DNA of 64,000 nucleotides, from assembly GCA_023389575.1 (NCBI GenBank), contig JAEWEG010000080.1, positions 1 through 64,000 on the forward strand, read 5' to 3'. Shown here one piece after another: positions 40,670 through 50,003 of the stretch. The position numbers and the translations under genes were made by a program. The notes below the pieces were generated by a model. The model was not told the DNA's origin. It did no database searches and worked only from the letters and a program-made list of their open reading frames with translations. The stretch is from Chloroflexota bacterium. Its GTDB lineage: Bacteria > Chloroflexota > Chloroflexia > Thermomicrobiales > UBA6265. The first letter of the stretch is position 1. The number at the start of each line of letters is the position of its first letter.

Positions 40670-43255
40670 ATGCGCTCTTTCTTCTCTCGCCTGCTTGGCG
40701 ACTCCCCGGACAAGGAACTCCGGGAACTTGACCCCATTGTCAATGAAATCAACGAACTCGAACCCGAGTTCGAGAAGCTGTCGCAGGACGACCTGCGCAA
40801 GCTCATGACCGAGTACCGCGAAGAATACGAGGAAGAAGGCGACCTCGACGACTTCCTGCCCAACGTCTTCGCCGCGGTTCGCGAGGCCGCGAAGCGGACC
40901 CGCGGGCAGCGTCATTTCGATGTCCAGCTCATGGGCGGTATAGCGCTGCATGAAGGCAAGATCGCCGAGATGAAGACCGGTGAAGGCAAGACCCTCACCT
41001 CGTCACTCGCGCTCACCCTTAACGCCCTTTCGGGACGTGGCGCCCACCTAGTTACCCCGAACGATTACCTCGCCAAGCGCGACGCGCAGGAAATGGGGCT
41101 CATCTACGACTACCTCGGCATCTCCGTCGGAGTGCTCCAGCACGACGCCGCCTACATCTACGATGCCGACCACATCACCGAGGACGAGTCACTCGCGCGC
41201 CTCCGGCCAGTTCCGCGCCGCGAGGCATATCGCGCCGATATCCTCTACTCGACGAACAACGAGCTTGGATTCGACTACCTGCGCGACAACATGGTGGTCG
41301 ACCCCGCCAACCTCGTGCAGAGCGATCTCAACTACGCCATCGTCGACGAGGTCGATAACATCCTGATCGACGAGGCCCGCACGCCGCTCATCATCTCCGG
41401 GCCGGCGGGCGACGCCACCGACCGCTACTACCAGTTCGCCCAGATCGTGAAGCAACTGCGTAAGGACCGCGATTACGAGGTCGACGTCAAGCACCGGAGC
41501 GCCACGCTCACCGAGGACGGCATCGACAAAGTCGAGCAGCTCGCCGGCATCCCGTCGGGCGAGAGCATCTACGACGAGCGCTACGTCGAACTCACCCACT
41601 ACCTCGAACAGGCCCTCTCCGCGCACGCCATCTACCAACGCGACAAGGACTACATCGTTCGCGATGGCGAGGTCATCATCATCGACGAGTTCACCGGCCG
41701 CATGATGGTCGGCCGACGCTACAGCGAGGGCCTTCACCAGGCGATCGAGGCCAAGGAGAACGTTCGCGTCCGCCGCCAGAACGTGACCATGGCCACCATC
41801 ACCTTCCAGAACTATTTCCGGATGTACGACAAGCTCGCCGGCATGACGGGTACCGCCGAAACCGAGTCGGAAGAGTTCTTCCGCATCTACAACCTGCCGG
41901 TGGTCACCATCCCCACCAACCGCGAGATGATTCGCGACGACGCGGGCGATCTCATCTTCAAGACCGAGGCTGGCAAGTTCAAGGCCGTGGTTCGCGAGAT
42001 CGAGGAGATGCAGAAAATCGGCCGACCCGTGCTGGTCGGCACCACCTCGGTCGAAAAGTCCGAGGAACTGAGCCAGATGCTGACCCAGCGCGGCATCCAG
42101 CATTCGGTGTTGAACGCCAAGCACCACGAACGCGAGGCGGCGATCGTCGCCGAGGCGGGCCGCCGTGGGGCCGTCACCATCGCCACCAACATGGCCGGTC
42201 GTGGTACAGACATCCAGCTGGAAGAAGGCATCGCCGAGGCGGGCGGGCTCCATATCATCGGCACCGAGCGCCACGAATCCCGCCGCATCGACAACCAGCT
42301 TCGCGGTCGCGCGGGTCGCCAGGGCGATCCCGGATCGTCCCGCTTCTTCGTGTCGCTGGAAGACGAGTTGATGCGCCGGTTCGGCAGCGAGCGGGTCGGC
42401 AACCTCATGGACCGGATGGGCCTGGAGGAAGACGAGCCGATCGAGCACCGGCTCATCTCCAAGTCCATTGAGAGCGCCCAGACCAAGGTCGAGGGCCACA
42501 ACTTCGATCGCCGGAAGCACGTCGTTGAATACGACGACGTGATGAACCGGCATCGCGAAGTCATTTACAAAGACCGTCGCAAGATCGTCGCCGGCGAGGA
42601 CATCCACGAGAAGGTGATCGAGCTCATCGAGGACGAGATCGAGTTCATCGTCGAGAGCCATAGCGATGAGAAGGCTCGGAGCATCGACCTCGAGGCCGTG
42701 CTCAACGCCTACGACGCCATCGTGCCGGGCCGAACCGTCACCGCCGAGGAACTCGAGGGCCTTTCCCACGACGACCTGGTCGATCGCCTCGCGGACGAAG
42801 CCGATGCCGAACTCGAGCGGGTCGCCAGCCGCTTCCCCGAGGGCTCCATGGAGAAGGTCGAACGCCACGTCCTCCTCATGGTCATCGACAAGCTCTGGGT
42901 CGACCATCTCACCGCCATGGACGATCTCCGCCAGGGCGTCGGCCTTCAGGCCTATGGTCAGAAGGACCCGTTGGTGGTCTACAAGACCGAGGGGTATCGG
43001 GCTTACGGACAATTGCAGCAGAACATCCAACACGACGTGGTTCGAGCGCTGTACCGGGTGCAGCCTGCCGCCGCCCAGCAACCGGTGCAGACACGCGTCA
43101 CCGCAGCCGAAACGAGCACGAACGCCGCCGAGGACACGTCCGCCCGGCCCGCGCAGCGGAAGGCGAACAAGGTGAAGCCAAACCAGCCGTGCCCCTGCGG
43201 AAGCGGCAAGAAGTACAAGTTCTGCCACGGCGCTGCGTCCAAGGTCGCCGTGTAG
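40670..43255 (+). CDS. secA: Protein translocase ATPase SecA
   Basis: Motor of the Sec export pathway. Walker A MKTGEGKT (residues 101-108), DEVDNILIDEAR, the preprotein cross-linking domain, TGTAETESEEF, and ATNMAGRGTDIQ are all present; the C-terminal zinc-binding tail CPCGSGKKYKFCHG is intact. 861 residues. The ATG at 40670 has GGAGA about 10 nt upstream and starts the canonical FFSRLLGDSPDKEL. TATACT at 40598-40603 is a likely -10 box. Confidence 0.97.
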   Translation: MRSFFSRLLGDSPDKELRELDPIVNEINELEPEFEKLSQDDLRKLMTEYREEYEEEGDLDDFLPNVFAAVREAAKRTRGQRHFDVQLMGGIALHEGKIAEMKTGEGKTLTSSLALTLNALSGRGAHLVTPNDYLAKRDAQEMGLIYDYLGISVGVLQHDAAYIYDADHITEDESLARLRPVPRREAYRADILYSTNNELGFDYLRDNMVVDPANLVQSDLNYAIVDEVDNILIDEARTPLIISGPAGDATDRYYQFAQIVKQLRKDRDYEVDVKHRSATLTEDGIDKVEQLAGIPSGESIYDERYVELTHYLEQALSAHAIYQRDKDYIVRDGEVIIIDEFTGRMMVGRRYSEGLHQAIEAKENVRVRRQNVTMATITFQNYFRMYDKLAGMTGTAETESEEFFRIYNLPVVTIPTNREMIRDDAGDLIFKTEAGKFKAVVREIEEMQKIGRPVLVGTTSVEKSEELSQMLTQRGIQHSVLNAKHHEREAAIVAEAGRRGAVTIATNMAGRGTDIQLEEGIAEAGGLHIIGTERHESRRIDNQLRGRAGRQGDPGSSRFFVSLEDELMRRFGSERVGNLMDRMGLEEDEPIEHRLISKSIESAQTKVEGHNFDRRKHVVEYDDVMNRHREVIYKDRRKIVAGEDIHEKVIELIEDEIEFIVESHSDEKARSIDLEAVLNAYDAIVPGRTVTAEELEGLSHDDLVDRLADEADAELERVASRFPEGSMEKVERHVLLMVIDKLWVDHLTAMDDLRQGVGLQAYGQKDPLVVYKTEGYRAYGQLQQNIQHDVVRALYRVQPAAAQQPVQTRVTAAETSTNAAEDTSARPAQRKANKVKPNQPCPCGSGKKYKFCHGAASKVAV

Positions 43256-43275
43256 CGGTCGAACGCCCACGAACG

Positions 43276-43311
43276 AAAAGACCCGGCTGGGAAAACCAGC
43301 CGGGTCTTTTT
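43276..43311. terminator. Terminator after secA (bidirectional)
   Basis: AAAAGACCCGGCTGG and CCAGCCGGGTCTTTT form a perfect 15-bp stem with loop GAAAA, then TTC. The A-run on the other side lets it serve the convergent gene as well. Confidence 0.92.
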
Positions 43312-43346
43312 CAAGTTCGCGCGAGCCGATTTGGACCGGGACTTCC

Positions 43347-44603
43347 CTACTGGAACTGGCCGTCCTGGCCGCGAATGTCCCGAATCACATCGCGCGCTTC
43401 GGCCAGGATCCGGCCACCGGACGCCTTCACCTTCGCGCGCTTAGACTCATCCAGGAATGCGTAATACACGACACCAGCGGCGGCGGCCGACCAGCCGATC
43501 AGGGCGCCCAGGTTCTTGCCGCCCTCGCCTGCGGCGACGGCCGCCTGCTTCGATCGCTGTTCCACGGCGCTCGTCGTGTGCGCGATTCGCTCCGTCGCTG
43601 AGTGTGCCTGGCTGTCGAGCACCTCCGTGAGATGAGAGGCCCGTCCCTGAACCTCTGGCAGGATCTCGGTTGAGAACCGCTTGCCCGCCTGGCGCGCCTG
43701 CTTGGCGGCATCGTCCACGTGCGGCCTGGCGCTCTCCTGCGCCTCTTCGAGGATGGTTGCCAGTTGATGCCCGGCCGACTCCAGCAGGCCGGGAGCCTTC
43801 TGACGCGCCTGGGCGGTCGCCCTGGCCGCCGCCTCTCCAACCTGGCCAGCGACCTGGCCCGCCCGCTCCTGGATCTCGGGCGCCTTCTCCTTCAACTGTT
43901 CCGCCATGTGCGAGACCTGCTCCCGAACCTCGGGCGCCCGCTCCTTGATGGCTGGCGTTTTCGATTTCGCGTCCGCCAGGAAATGCGCGCTCGCACCTGA
44001 GATCTCGGTCGCGAGCCCCTGCGCCCGTTTGCCGAGTCCCGCGTTGTCGTCCTTCACGGTCTGGGCCAGCGCCAGGCTGCGATCACGAACGTCGTTGAGC
44101 GACTTCTCGGCCTTGCTCTTCCAGCCCGGTGAGTGGCTTCGCGCTTCCTCGACCAGATCGGAGCCGCGCTCGCTCAACGCTCGAGTCAGGCCGCTCGCCC
44201 GCCTGGACAGATCGTTGCCCAGACCATGCGCCGACTCGGTCACCCTGATCTTCTTCGCTTCCTTCTCGAGTTCCCTGGCCTTCGCGTTCACCGCCGCGAC
44301 CGCCTGATCCGCCAGCTTGGTCGCCGACTTTGAGACCTTTTTCGAGGACTTCCTGCCCTCTTTGCGGGCCTGGTCGCGGAAGCCCTGGACCGCGCTCGCA
44401 AGCTGGTCCAGCGTCTGGCTCGCGGTGGACTCCAGGGCGGCCAGTCGCTCTTCCGCCTCACGGCGGGCCCGGTCCTGCTTCGATTCCTTCTTCCCAAACA
44501 TCGCTGACACCACCGTTCCAATCACGGCCGCCGATGCCACCGAAAGGCCGACCGCCTTCCCGTACCCGGAACGTTCATCGCTTGGACTGTAGCTGGATTC
44601 CAT
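43347..44603 (-). CDS. Helical repeat protein with membrane segments at both ends, unknown function
   Basis: A 418-residue protein. A weakly hydrophobic segment near residues 16-35 (AVGLSVASAAVIGTVVSAMF) and another near 365-385 (LGALIGWSAAAAGVVYYAFL) flank about 320 residues of Ala/Glu/Lys/Arg/Gln-rich amphipathic helix with loose repeats such as KEKAPEIQERAGQVAGQ and KTPAIKERAPEVREQ. Composition resembles LEA/apolipoprotein-like or YtxH-type stress proteins. There is no catalytic motif. It may form a membrane-tethered helical bundle. Low complexity makes homology hard to judge. Confidence 0.7.
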   Translation of the reverse strand: MESSYSPSDERSGYGKAVGLSVASAAVIGTVVSAMFGKKESKQDRARREAEERLAALESTASQTLDQLASAVQGFRDQARKEGRKSSKKVSKSATKLADQAVAAVNAKARELEKEAKKIRVTESAHGLGNDLSRRASGLTRALSERGSDLVEEARSHSPGWKSKAEKSLNDVRDRSLALAQTVKDDNAGLGKRAQGLATEISGASAHFLADAKSKTPAIKERAPEVREQVSHMAEQLKEKAPEIQERAGQVAGQVGEAAARATAQARQKAPGLLESAGHQLATILEEAQESARPHVDDAAKQARQAGKRFSTEILPEVQGRASHLTEVLDSQAHSATERIAHTTSAVEQRSKQAAVAAGEGGKNLGALIGWSAAAAGVVYYAFLDESKRAKVKASGGRILAEARDVIRDIRGQDGQFQ

Positions 44604-44787
44604 TTGTCAGGGTCCCTTTCGCAATTCCGGCGCTTCGTACTGGAGATATCTTAGCCTCAAACGTCAATCGTTCGCCGCCCAGGACCAGGCGGCCACCTGC
44701 GGGTGTGGGCTAAACTGGGTTGCCGCGAAGGTCGCCTTCGCGCTCGCTCCCGCCTCCGTTCCACACCCACAGGACCGCGCACCTTCC

Positions 44788-46758
44788 ATGACATCCTCGA
44801 CATCATCCACGCGCTACGACGTCATCGTCATTGGCTCCGGCCACGCCGGCTGTGAAGCCGCGCTCGCCGCCGCCCGGATGGGCTGCCGCACGCTGGTCAT
44901 CACCCCGAACCTTGACCGCGTCGGCTACATGCCCTGCAACCCATCCATTGGTGGTCCCGGCAAGTCACAGATCGTCGCCGAAGTCGACGCCCTTGGCGGC
45001 GAGATGGCCCGCGCCGCCGACGCGACCGCGATGCAGGTCCGCGAACTCAACACCTCAAAGGGTCCCGCCGTCCGCGCAATCCGTATTCAGTGCGACAAGT
45101 CGCTCTATGCGATGTACATGAAGGAATCCCTGGAGACGCAGGACGGTGTCGACCTGATTCAGGATGAAGCCGTCGGCCTCATCATCGAGAGCGAAGCCGG
45201 ATCGCCCGCCGTGGCGGGCATTCGCTGCCGAATCATGGGCGATATCGAGGCACCATCCGTCGTCATCACGGCCGGGACGTTCCTTCGCGCGAAGATGATT
45301 TCCGGCGAATCCAGGTCCGCTGGGGGCCGCGCCGGAGAGCGCGATGATGTGCGACTCTCCGAGTCCCTCGGCTCGCTCGACTTCCGCCTCCGGCGGTTCA
45401 AGACCGGCACCCCGCCCCGGATCGATGCCCGAACGGTGGACATTTCCCACACCGAACCCCAGTCCGGCGATGATCGACCGCTCTGGCTGAGTTGGGACGG
45501 CCGGCACGGCGCCGTTGAGCCGCTCTCGCTTCCGCCGCTCTCCACCGGACCATTCTCCATCGTCGAGACCCTCGGCGGCCGAACGCAGGTGCGCTGCTAC
45601 CAGTCTTCCACCACCGAGCCGGGTCACGACCTGATTCGCGCGAACCTGCACCGCGCACCCATGTATAACGGGTCCATCGAAGGCCAGGGGCCACGGTATT
45701 GCCCGAGCATCGAAGACAAGGTCGGACGATTCGCCACCAAGACCAGCCACCCGGTGTTCCTCGAACCCGAGGGCTGGCGAAGCAACGAAATCTACGTCCA
45801 GGGCCTGAGCACCAGCCTCCCGGCCGACGTTCAGGAGCAGGTCGTCTCCACCGTTCCTGGCATGGAGAACGCTCGCATCACGCGCTATGGCTACGCCGTG
45901 GAGTATGACGCCCTCGATCCCACCGAGCTCACCCGTACGCTCCAGAGCCGTCGCGTACCAGGCCTTTTCTTCGCGGGCCAGGTCAACGGCACCTCGGGCT
46001 ATGAAGAAGCCGCCGGCCAGGGCATCGTCGCGGGGGCGAACGCCGCCGCTCGCGCGCGTTCCATGCCGGAGATCGTGCTCACGCGCGACATGTCCTACAT
46101 CGGCGTGATGATCGACGACCTCATCTCCAAGCCGTTCAACGAGCCCTACCGGATGCTGACGTCCCGCGCCGAATACCGGCTCCTTCTCCGCTCCGACACC
46201 GCGCCCGTCCGGATGGCCACGATCGCCGCCGGAACGGGCCTCATCAGCGATGAGCGTCGCGAGGCGGTATTCGCGGCCAACTCCGCCATCGAAAGCACCA
46301 TCGCCAGCTTGGGGTCCATCTGGCTGGGCGCCAATGCCCGCCACGCCGCCGCCCTCGAGGCCGAAGGGCTCAAGGCGGCGAACCGCTCGCTCACCGCCCT
46401 CGATGTCGCCCGCCGGCCTCACGTCCATCCCGAGGCGGTGATCCGGGCGATGCGGTCACTCGACCTCTGGTCGGGTCCAGACCCCGCCTCGGTCCCACTC
46501 GACGATCTCGCCATCGCCATCCAGTACGGGGCGTTCATCGACAAGGAGCGCAAGGAAGCCGAACGGCACCGGGCCAACGAGTACAGGCAAATCCCCGATG
46601 ACCTGGACTACGCCTCGGTGACCGGTCTCCGCGTGGAAGCCTCCCAGCAGCTCGCGGCCACCAGGCCACCCAGTGTCGGTCATGCGGCTCGAACGGCGGG
46701 CGTCACCCCGTCGGATATTGGGGCGCTCCTCGTCCACCTCACGCGACTCCAGGCCTGA
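44788..46758 (+). CDS. mnmG: tRNA uridine-5-carboxymethylaminomethyl modification enzyme MnmG
   Basis: FAD enzyme that with MnmE modifies U34 of certain tRNAs. FAD-binding GSGHAG is at residues 16-21, then the signatures MPCNPSIGGPGKSQIVAEVDALGGEM and LNTSKGPAVRAIRIQCDK, GQVNGTSGYEEAAGQG and the C-terminal tRNA-binding helical domain. 656 residues. GGCTAAACT at 44708-44716 is a probable -10 region about 75 nt upstream. mnmE and rsmG are not adjacent here. Confidence 0.96.
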   Translation: MTSSTSSTRYDVIVIGSGHAGCEAALAAARMGCRTLVITPNLDRVGYMPCNPSIGGPGKSQIVAEVDALGGEMARAADATAMQVRELNTSKGPAVRAIRIQCDKSLYAMYMKESLETQDGVDLIQDEAVGLIIESEAGSPAVAGIRCRIMGDIEAPSVVITAGTFLRAKMISGESRSAGGRAGERDDVRLSESLGSLDFRLRRFKTGTPPRIDARTVDISHTEPQSGDDRPLWLSWDGRHGAVEPLSLPPLSTGPFSIVETLGGRTQVRCYQSSTTEPGHDLIRANLHRAPMYNGSIEGQGPRYCPSIEDKVGRFATKTSHPVFLEPEGWRSNEIYVQGLSTSLPADVQEQVVSTVPGMENARITRYGYAVEYDALDPTELTRTLQSRRVPGLFFAGQVNGTSGYEEAAGQGIVAGANAAARARSMPEIVLTRDMSYIGVMIDDLISKPFNEPYRMLTSRAEYRLLLRSDTAPVRMATIAAGTGLISDERREAVFAANSAIESTIASLGSIWLGANARHAAALEAEGLKAANRSLTALDVARRPHVHPEAVIRAMRSLDLWSGPDPASVPLDDLAIAIQYGAFIDKERKEAERHRANEYRQIPDDLDYASVTGLRVEASQQLAATRPPSVGHAARTAGVTPSDIGALLVHLTRLQA

Positions 46759-46872
46759 CTGGCGCTCTAACCAGATGGCCCGGTACGAGATGGCCGATCC
46801 ACCCGCGTTGCGCTAGACTTCGCCTTCGCATGACATGAATGCACCTCTCGCTCCGCATCAGGATTCGGCACC

Positions 46873-47388
46873 GTGGTTAACATTCGCCAGGCGTTTCGCC
46901 CCTCGCCTCCTCTTCCAGACACCGCGCCATTTCGATTCCTCGTCTATGTCACCGGCGGTCGGGAAGACGCCCGTCTCATGGAAATCGTCCGCCAGATGGC
47001 CAGACAGCCAAACACCCACATCACCCTGGCTTACGTCGTCGAGGTTCAGCAGTCGATTCCGCTCGACGCCGAACTTCCCATCGAGGTCCTCCGTGGCGAG
47101 CAGGTTCTTCACGAAGCGAGCATGATCGCCGCCAGTTGCGTTGGTGGCCGGAGCGATCGGGTCTCCACCGAACTCCTCCAGGCCCGCTCGGCGGGAGCCG
47201 CGATCGTGGACCACGCCATGGATGAGGACGCCGACGCCATCGTGCTCGCCTGCACCGTTCGCAAGAAGTTCGGCCGCGCCACGGTTGGCGACACCATCGA
47301 CTACGTCCTGCGCAACGCCACCTGCGAGGTCCACGTGATTCGTGTCGCGCGGAGGGACGAGCACACCGAAGGAGCCGGTTCCCAATGA
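46873..47388 (+). CDS. Universal stress protein (UspA) family protein
   Basis: A 171-residue single-domain Usp: RFLVYVTGGREDARLMEIVRQ, the DEDADAIVLACTVRKKFGR segment and YVLRNATCEVHVIRVAR. The nucleotide loop GxxGxxxGS is altered (CTVRKKFGRATVG), so ATP binding is uncertain. GTG start. Its stop overlaps the following TrkA gene by 4 nt, so it probably senses or tunes the same potassium system. TAGACT at 46814-46819 may be its -10 box. Confidence 0.72.
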   Translation: MVNIRQAFRPSPPLPDTAPFRFLVYVTGGREDARLMEIVRQMARQPNTHITLAYVVEVQQSIPLDAELPIEVLRGEQVLHEASMIAASCVGGRSDRVSTELLQARSAGAAIVDHAMDEDADAIVLACTVRKKFGRATVGDTIDYVLRNATCEVHVIRVARRDEHTEGAGSQ

Positions 47389-47822
47389 ACGTCGTGATCA
47401 TGGGCTGCGGCCGTGTTGGATCACGGGTCGCGTCGATCCTGGATCACAACGGCCACAATGTCTCGGTGGTTGACACCAACCCATCGGCGTTTCGACGCCT
47501 CTCCCGGGAATTCGGCGGGGACACGGTCATTGGCACGGGCATCGACGAGGATGTGCTCCGGCAGGCGGGCATTGGCGAGGCCGATGCATTCATCGCCGTG
47601 ACCAACGGCGACAATCGCAACATCATGGCCGGGCAGGTCGCCCGCGTGATGTTCGATGTTCCCCAGGTCATCGTCCGGATTTACGACCCCGTCCGCGAGG
47701 ACACATACCGTCGCCTGGGTCTCTCAACCGTCTGCCCCACCACCACCATCTCCGCTCTCATCATCGACCAGGTGATGGGCGCGTCGAGCGACATGTCGAC
47801 CGCATCCCAGGGAGGATCCTGA
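47385..47822 (+). CDS. TrkA N-domain (RCK) potassium-uptake regulatory protein
   Basis: A 145-residue Rossmann protein: NVVIMGCGRVGSRVASIL with the GxGxxG motif, acidic DTNPSAFRRL at the end of strand 2, and AVTNGDNRNIMAGQVAR. It has only the N-terminal nucleotide-binding domain with no TrkA-C domain. Such subunits gate Trk/Ktr or channel-type potassium transporters in response to NAD(H) or ATP. Overlaps the Usp gene by 4 nt and precedes a full-length TrkA by 2 nt. Confidence 0.88.
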   Translation: MNVVIMGCGRVGSRVASILDHNGHNVSVVDTNPSAFRRLSREFGGDTVIGTGIDEDVLRQAGIGEADAFIAVTNGDNRNIMAGQVARVMFDVPQVIVRIYDPVREDTYRRLGLSTVCPTTTISALIIDQVMGASSDMSTASQGGS

Positions 47823-47824
47823 GC

Positions 47825-48484
47825 GTGTACATCATCGTGGTTGGGGGTGGCAAGGTTGGCTATTACCTCACCAAGACCCTACTCAACGAGGGGCACGAGG
47901 TGCTGCTTATCGAGCGCGACCCCTCCAAGGTGGAAATCTACTCCGAACGCTTTGGCGCGGTGATGCTGGAAGGCGACGGCGCCGAGGCCTCCACGCTCGC
48001 CGCCGCGGGGGCCGCACGGGCCGATGTCCTGGTGGCCGTCACCGGCGAGGACGAGGACAACCTCGTCATTTGCCAGATGGCGAAGCACAAGTTCCATGTC
48101 GCCAAGACCATCGCCCGGGTGAACAACCCCAAGAATGAACTGCTGTTCAAGCAGCTCCAGACCGATGTCACGGTCAGCCAGACGAACTACATCCTCGGCC
48201 TGATCGAACAGGCCATTCCGGAACGCGCCTTCATCCACCTGCTCAGCCTTCGGCACGCCGACCTCGCCATCATCGAGGCCACCATCTCCGAGAACTCGCC
48301 GGTCGCGTACCAGACCATCGGCGAGATCGACCTTCCTGTCTCCTGCGTGATCGCCGCCATCGCCCGCAAGGCCGACCTCATCGTCCCGGACAGCTCGACC
48401 CAGATCGAGCCCGGCGATGACATCATCGCGGTCACCCACCGCACCGAGGAAGACGAACTCCGCCGCCTGCTCATCACCGAGTGA
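47825..48484 (+). CDS. TrkA family potassium-uptake protein (N and C domains)
   Basis: A 219-residue protein with TrkA-N (YIIVVGGGKVGYYLTKTLL, AVTGEDEDNLVICQMAKHKF) and a TrkA-C domain in the last 80 residues (ISENSPVAYQTIGEIDLPVSC, DDIIAVTHR). GTG start 2 nt after the previous stop. The membrane subunit (TrkH/KtrB) is not in the window. The pairing of an N-only and an N+C subunit suggests a mixed gating ring. Confidence 0.9.
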   Translation: MYIIVVGGGKVGYYLTKTLLNEGHEVLLIERDPSKVEIYSERFGAVMLEGDGAEASTLAAAGAARADVLVAVTGEDEDNLVICQMAKHKFHVAKTIARVNNPKNELLFKQLQTDVTVSQTNYILGLIEQAIPERAFIHLLSLRHADLAIIEATISENSPVAYQTIGEIDLPVSCVIAAIARKADLIVPDSSTQIEPGDDIIAVTHRTEEDELRRLLITE

Positions 48485-48532
48485 CGCGCGTTCAGGGCGG
48501 ATCCACTGGAATCACTCGTGATGAATTGGAAT

Positions 48533-48564
48533 ACAGGGACAACGTCGACTGGCGATGTCCCTGT
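48533..48564 (+). terminator. Hairpin after the trkA operon
   Basis: ACAGGGACA (48533-48541) pairs with TGTCCCTGT (48556-48564); GTTCACT follows. Lies 49 nt after the last stop and 43 nt from the end of convergent gdhA. Probable terminator with a weak T-run. Confidence 0.55.
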
Positions 48565-48606
48565 GTTCACTATCACTTCAGTTCGGCGATCGATGAATCG
48601 GCATCG

Positions 48607-49908
48607 CTATGGGTAAATGCCTCGCATCCGGGAGAATCCGGCCACCCGCGAAATCGCCCGCACCAGCGCGGCGGTCCGCATGTGCACCTTGTGCTTCTGG
48701 GACGTCTCCTGGATCGCCAGGTACGAGGCCTGCATGATGTCCTTCAACCGCTCGTTGACCTGCGCCTCGCTCCAGGGGAACGCCTGGAGCGCCTGCACCC
48801 ACTCGAAGTAGGAGACGGTCACGCCGCCCGCGTTCGCGAAGATGTCCGGCAACACCACGACGCCTCGATCGAACAGGATGTCGTCGGCCTCCGGCGTGGT
48901 TGGGCCATTCGCCGCCTCGGCGATCAGCCGAGCCCGGATGCGGCCAGCGTTCTCGTCCGTGATCTGCCCTTCCAGCGCGGCAGGGATGAGCACGTCACAG
49001 GGAAGTTCGAGAAGCTCCTCGTTGCTCACGTTCTCGGCTTCGGGGAAATCGACCACGCTGCCAGTCCGGGCCTTCCACGCGTCCACCGCCGCCAGATCGA
49101 GCCCGCGAGAGTTGTGGATGCCGCCGCGCGAATCACTCACGCCAACCACCGGAGCCTCGTGCTCGGACATCAGCCGCGCGCTCACCGCGCCAGCGTTGCC
49201 GTACCCCTGAACCACCGTCGATGCCGACGATAACGACATGCCGCTCGACCGGGCCGCTTCCTCGATCGCGAACACGCAGCCACGACCAGTCGCCTCGCCC
49301 CGGCCCTCGGAACCGCCAAGCTCGATCGGCTTCCCCGTGACCACGCCTGGCACCGAGTAGCCGACGTTCATCGAATAGGTGTCCATCAACCAGGCCATGA
49401 TCTGCGGGTTGGTGTTCACATCGGGTGCCGGAATGTCGACGTTGGGGCCGATGAACGGCTGGATCTCGGTCGTGTATCTCCGGGTGAGGTTCTGCACCTC
49501 GTTCTGCGAGAGCAGCTTCGGATTGACCTCAACCCCGCCCTTGGCTCCGCCATAGGGCAGCCCAACCACGGCGCACTTCCAGGTCATCCACATCGCGAGG
49601 GCTTTGACCTCGTTCAGCGTCACGTCCTGGTGGTAGCGAATCCCGCCTTTGGTCGGTCCTGGCAAACTATTGTGCCGCACACGGTGCCCGGTGAAGACCT
49701 GGACGGAACCATCATCCATCTCGACCGGAAAGTTGACGGTAAGTTCTCGCTGGCAATGGCTGAGAATGCGCCGAATGCCGTCTTCGAGTCCTATCACATC
49801 CGCGGCAATGTTGAACTGATCGACCGCGACCTCGAACAGGTCTTTTTCGGCCGCGTCCGTGGGAGCCGCGTGCACCGCCGTCGATGCGCCAGCGTCCGAA
49901 ACGATCAT
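48607..49908 (-). CDS. gdhA: Glutamate dehydrogenase
   Basis: Interconverts glutamate and 2-oxoglutarate plus ammonia. Motifs: GGIRYHQDVTLNEVKALAMWMTWKCAVVGLPYGGAKGGV with the catalytic Lys residues, PAPDVNTNPQIMAWLMDTY, and the Rossmann motif VVQGYGNAGAVSA. 433 residues, the short hexameric class. Start MIVSDAG at 49908 is chosen for AGAGAGG 8 nt upstream. The cofactor loop after the Rossmann motif has DSRGGI, which favours NAD over NADP (inference). Confidence 0.93.
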   Translation of the reverse strand: MIVSDAGASTAVHAAPTDAAEKDLFEVAVDQFNIAADVIGLEDGIRRILSHCQRELTVNFPVEMDDGSVQVFTGHRVRHNSLPGPTKGGIRYHQDVTLNEVKALAMWMTWKCAVVGLPYGGAKGGVEVNPKLLSQNEVQNLTRRYTTEIQPFIGPNVDIPAPDVNTNPQIMAWLMDTYSMNVGYSVPGVVTGKPIELGGSEGRGEATGRGCVFAIEEAARSSGMSLSSASTVVQGYGNAGAVSARLMSEHEAPVVGVSDSRGGIHNSRGLDLAAVDAWKARTGSVVDFPEAENVSNEELLELPCDVLIPAALEGQITDENAGRIRARLIAEAANGPTTPEADDILFDRGVVVLPDIFANAGGVTVSYFEWVQALQAFPWSEAQVNERLKDIMQASYLAIQETSQKHKVHMRTAALVRAISRVAGFSRMRGIYP

Positions 49909-50003
49909 CTTGGAACCTCTCTCGATCGCGTGCTGAACCACCAGCGCGATCCCTGCGTACAGGTTTCCCCTTCCAGCACCGACCTCGTCGGGCTGGCTCC
50001 AGC

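Noticed and set aside
41189..43270. 693-codon open frame opposite secA
   Set aside because: Shadow of secA; no recognisable domain.
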